34,349 nucleotides of DNA. It comes from a virus. The position numbers and the translations under genes are program-made. Below the pieces are notes generated by a model. It did no database searches and was not told the DNA's origin. It saw only the letters and a list, made by a program, of their open reading frames with translations. The number at the start of each line of letters is the position of its first letter. Within the stretch, counting starts at the first letter, position 1. The stretch is taken from IMG/VR virus record IMGVR_UViG_3300034160_000202, positions 1-34,349 of that record; one strand, given 5' to 3'. Below, one piece after another: positions 32,505-34,349 of this stretch.

Positions 32505-32567
32505 TATCCGTGATGACTTACCCGCTATCCGTTATCACTTAGTCGCAATCCGTGATGATTTGTTGCC
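32505..32567. repeat. Three 21-bp tandem repeats
   Basis: Units start at 32505, 32526 and 32547, exactly 21 bp apart: TATCCGTGATGACTTA, TATCCGTTATCACTTA and AATCCGTGATGATTTG, followed by five less conserved bases ending GC/CC. A 21-bp period is two helical turns, so bound proteins would sit on one face of the DNA. Candidate integrase/Cox arm sites or a replication-type iteron; lies about 300 bp before attR. Confidence 0.65.
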
Positions 32568-32640
32568 TGTGTGTTGATTATCTTTCGATCGGTTTGAGCG
32601 ATCAATTAACGGGTTATTGATCTGCGTAATCAATTGGAGG

Positions 32641-32754
32641 GTGGCTGCATACCTGAGTAGACTGGCAGCAAAGCAGCAATTGCAGAACATTGCGGCCACG
32701 CCAGGGAAAGGAAGTAAAGAGAGCTGCACATTGATGCAAGCCATAGAGCAGTAA
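32641..32754 (+). CDS. Very small ORF before the right-end terminator (37 aa)
   Basis: A frame from GTG at 32641 (VAAYLSRLAAKQQLQNIAAT...) ending four bases before the strong terminator; the frame is open from 32578. GGAGG touches the GTG, so it is too close to act as its ribosome site. The terminator shows that something is transcribed rightwards here; it could equally be a small RNA. Low confidence as a protein. Confidence 0.25.
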   Translation: MAAYLSRLAAKQQLQNIAATPGKGSKESCTLMQAIEQ

Positions 32755-32757
32755 CCG

Positions 32758-32781
32758 GCCAGCCTACGGGCTGGCTTTTTT
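32758..32781 (+). terminator. Strong intrinsic terminator at the prophage right end
   Basis: GCCAGCC-TACG-GGCTGGC hairpin (758-764 with 769-775) followed by six T. The C(UACG)G loop is of the very stable UNCG class. It probably ends a rightward transcript (late operon read-through or a small right-end gene) and insulates ptsG. Confidence 0.85.
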
Positions 32782-32868
32782 ATGTCTAAAGGCCACCCGA
32801 GGCACTACCGGTGGTCACTTTGTGGGCATGGAGAATAAATAACCCTTATAAATCAATGAAAAAACCAT

Positions 32869-32890
32869 AAAAAAAGGGAGGCCATCGGCC
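32869..32890. other. attR core (22-bp direct repeat with 481-502)
   Basis: Seven A residues then GGGAGGCCATCGGCC, identical to the left copy. The host continues directly with TCCC, completing the ptsG terminator stem. Sequence to the left is phage-derived. Confidence 0.85.
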
Positions 32891-32894
32891 TCCC
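32869..32894 (-). terminator. Intrinsic terminator of ptsG (contains the attachment core)
   Basis: On the minus strand: GGGAGGCC-GAT-GGCCTCCC (perfect 8-bp stem) followed by seven T, 21 bp after the ptsG stop. The phage core supplies the T run and most of the stem, so the terminator is still whole after integration. Confidence 0.9.
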
Positions 32895-32915
32895 CCATAA
32901 GCTCCCCAGCCTGAA

Positions 32916-34349
32916 TCAGTGATTACGGATGTACTCATCCATATCTGTTTTCAGGTTATCAGACTTGGTACCAAAGATGGCCTGAACGCCAGAACCTGCG
33001 ACCACAACGCCCGCAGCACCCAGTTTCTTCAGCCCAGCCTGGTCAACCTTGGATATGTCGGCCACGCTAACGCGCAGACGAGTGATACAAGCATCCAGGT
33101 TAGTGATGTTTTCTTTACCGCCAAATGCCTGAACCAAAGCTGCAGACATTTCAGAACCGCCCTGAGTAACCTGATCAGCCGTCGTATCTTCACGACCAGG
33201 AGTTTTCAGATCCAATTTTGCAATCAGCACGCGGAAGATGGTGTAGTACACCAGACCGTAGATAACACCGACGATTGGGAACAGCCAGATTTTGCTGCTG
33301 TTACCGCTCAGTACGATGAAGTCGATCAGACCGTGCGAGAAGCTGGTACCGTCACGCATACCCAACAGAATACAGATTGGGAATGCCAAGCCTGCCAGAA
33401 GTGCGTGGATCACGTACAGGATCGGTGCAACGAACATGAACGAGAATTCGATGGGTTCGGTAATACCGGTCAGGAACGAGGTCAACGCAGCGGAGATCAT
33501 GATACCGCCGACTTTGGCACGGTTTTCCGGCTTAGCTGAATGCCAGATGGCAATCGCAGCAGCTGGCAGACCGTACATCTTGAACAGGAAGCCACCGGAC
33601 AACATACCTGCAGTTGGGTCACCCGCCATGTAACGCGGAATGTCACCGTGGAACACTTGACCCGCTGCATTGGTGAATTCACCAATTTGCATCTGGAATG
33701 GTACGTTCCAGATGTGGTGCAGGCCAAACGGCACCAGAGCACGCTCAACGACACCGTAAATACCAAACGCAACCACTGGGTTCTGATAAGCCGCCCATTG
33801 TGAGAAGGTCTGGATAGCCGTACCGATTGGAGGCCAGATAAAGGACAGAATCACGCCCAGAATGATGGCCGCCAGACCAGAGATGATCGGAACAAAACGC
33901 TTACCGGCAAAGAAGCCCAGGTATTCCGGCAATTGGATGCGGAAGAAGCGGTTGAACATGTAGGCAGCGATGGAGCCGGAGATAATCCCCCCGAGCACAC
34001 CGGTATCGGCCAGGTGTTTGGCTGCGATCTCTTCGGCTGGCAGATGCAGAACCAGCGGAGCAACCACGGCCATGGTTTTCACCATGATACCGTAAGCCAC
34101 CACAGCGGCCAGTGCGGAAACACCGTCGTTGTTAGTGAAGCCCAAAGCCACACCGATGGCGAAAATTAACGGCATATTGGCGAATACAGACCCGCCAGCT
34201 TCTGCCATCACGTGGGAGACTACCATAGGCAGCCAGCTAAAGTTGGCGGAACCGACGCCCAGCAGAATACCTGCAATAGGCAATACGGATACCGGCAGCA
34301 TCAGCGATTTACCTACTTTCTGCAGGTTTGCAAATGCGTTCTTGAACAT
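32916..34349 (-). CDS. ptsG: Glucose-specific PTS permease EIICB (PtsG)
   Basis: A 477-aa inner-membrane glucose transporter/phosphotransferase, the same length as E. coli PtsG. The IIC part (about 1-390) has the expected membrane helices and the substrate region [17 protein letters not shown] and [15 protein letters not shown]; the C-terminal IIB domain contains the phosphorylated cysteine in [13 protein letters not shown]. It takes up glucose while phosphorylating it with phosphate from PEP via EIIA(Glc). The start codon is the last base triplet of the window; its promoter is outside. It is chromosomal and convergent with hicB across the prophage. Confidence 0.98.
   Translation of the reverse strand: MFKNAFANLQKVGKSLMLPVSVLPIAGILLGVGSANFSWLPMVVSHVMAEAGGSVFANMPLIFAIGVALGFTNNDGVSALAAVVAYGIMVKTMAVVAPLVLHLPAEEIAAKHLADTGVLGGIISGSIAAYMFNRFFRIQLPEYLGFFAGKRFVPIISGLAAIILGVILSFIWPPIGTAIQTFSQWAAYQNPVVAFGIYGVVERALVPFGLHHIWNVPFQMQIGEFTNAAGQVFHGDIPRYMAGDPTAGMLSGGFLFKMYGLPAAAIAIWHSAKPENRAKVGGIMISAALTSFLTGITEPIEFSFMFVAPILYVIHALLAGLAFPICILLGMRDGTSFSHGLIDFIVLSGNSSKIWLFPIVGVIYGLVYYTIFRVLIAKLDLKTPGREDTTADQVTQGGSEMSAALVQAFGGKENITNLDACITRLRVSVADISKVDQAGLKKLGAAGVVVAGSGVQAIFGTKSDNLKTDMDEYIRNH

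Larger units (their letters stand above)
481..32890. mobile_element. Complete-looking HP1/P2-like prophage (attL to attR)
   Basis: A 22-bp direct repeat bounds an ordered set of phage modules: integrase, repressor, Cox, GpA-type replication, portal/terminase, head, contractile tail, lysis within the tail block, fibres and hub. Sheath DUF2586, tube DUF2597, HP1-type holin and the hub/spike fusion resemble the HP1/K139 branch more than P2 itself, where lysis genes lie between head completion and R. About 32.4 kb is a normal size for this group. All essential modules appear to have full-length genes, so the prophage could be inducible; that is inference. Host genes hicB and ptsG flank it. Confidence 0.93.

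Noticed and set aside
32505-32567. CRISPR array
   Set aside because: Units are tandem with no unique spacers of constant length, only three copies, and no cas genes in the window.
32919-33539. 206-aa plus-strand ORF opposite ptsG
   Set aside because: Antisense to the highly conserved ptsG, explained by its strong codon bias.

Overview
The window is a complete-looking, temperate, P2-related prophage of the HP1/K139 (Peduoviridae) type. It is inserted between two convergent chromosomal genes of an enterobacterium: a hicB antitoxin gene at the left edge and ptsG (glucose PTS EIICB, 477 aa) at the right edge. The PtsG sequence and the overall style suggest Serratia or a close Yersiniaceae relative; this is inference, since no rRNA or other typing marker is present. 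The prophage is bounded by a 22-bp direct repeat (481-502 and 32869-32890), giving about 32.4 kb. The right copy is part of the perfect intrinsic terminator of ptsG, so the inferred attB is a terminator rather than a tRNA, and integration leaves that terminator intact. || Left arm (about 481-5650): phage att arm with two IHF-type sites in a duplicated segment, a short possibly truncated gene, a NACHT (bacterial NLR-like) NTPase directly downstream of int, an HP1/P2-like tyrosine integrase, a small C-type repressor, a pair of matching operators, Cox, and a run of small early genes. Replication follows: an HUH rolling-circle GpA-like protein (5913-8162). Next to it, in the position where P2 carries tin/old, sit two AT-rich genes of unknown function, one with an N-terminal membrane anchor and one with an Rx5H HEPN-like motif. 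A P2-cos-like sequence lies just beyond. || Morphogenesis (9941-31989): an Ogr/Delta-like zinc-finger activator, portal and terminase read leftwards; scaffold-protease, capsid, small terminase, head completion, tail completion R and S, sheath (DUF2586), tube (DUF2597), holin, M15 endolysin, overlapping spanins, tail-assembly chaperone and DUF6890-like partner, tape measure, DUF2590 baseplate wedge, baseplate J, a tail protein with two large C-terminal modules, tail fibre, fibre chaperone, two small tail proteins and a fused hub/spike read rightwards, mostly with ATGA stop/start overlaps. || Right end (31990-32915): about 0.9 kb with little convincing coding, containing a TGCAA-rich cluster, three 21-bp tandem repeats, a small ORF, a strong terminator and attR. 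|| The parts most worth follow-up are the cargo genes: the NACHT protein co-oriented and probably coupled with int, and the unassigned membrane/HEPN pair in the replication-cos hotspot. Both are plausible anti-phage systems carried by the lysogen; no function is proven by sequence alone.
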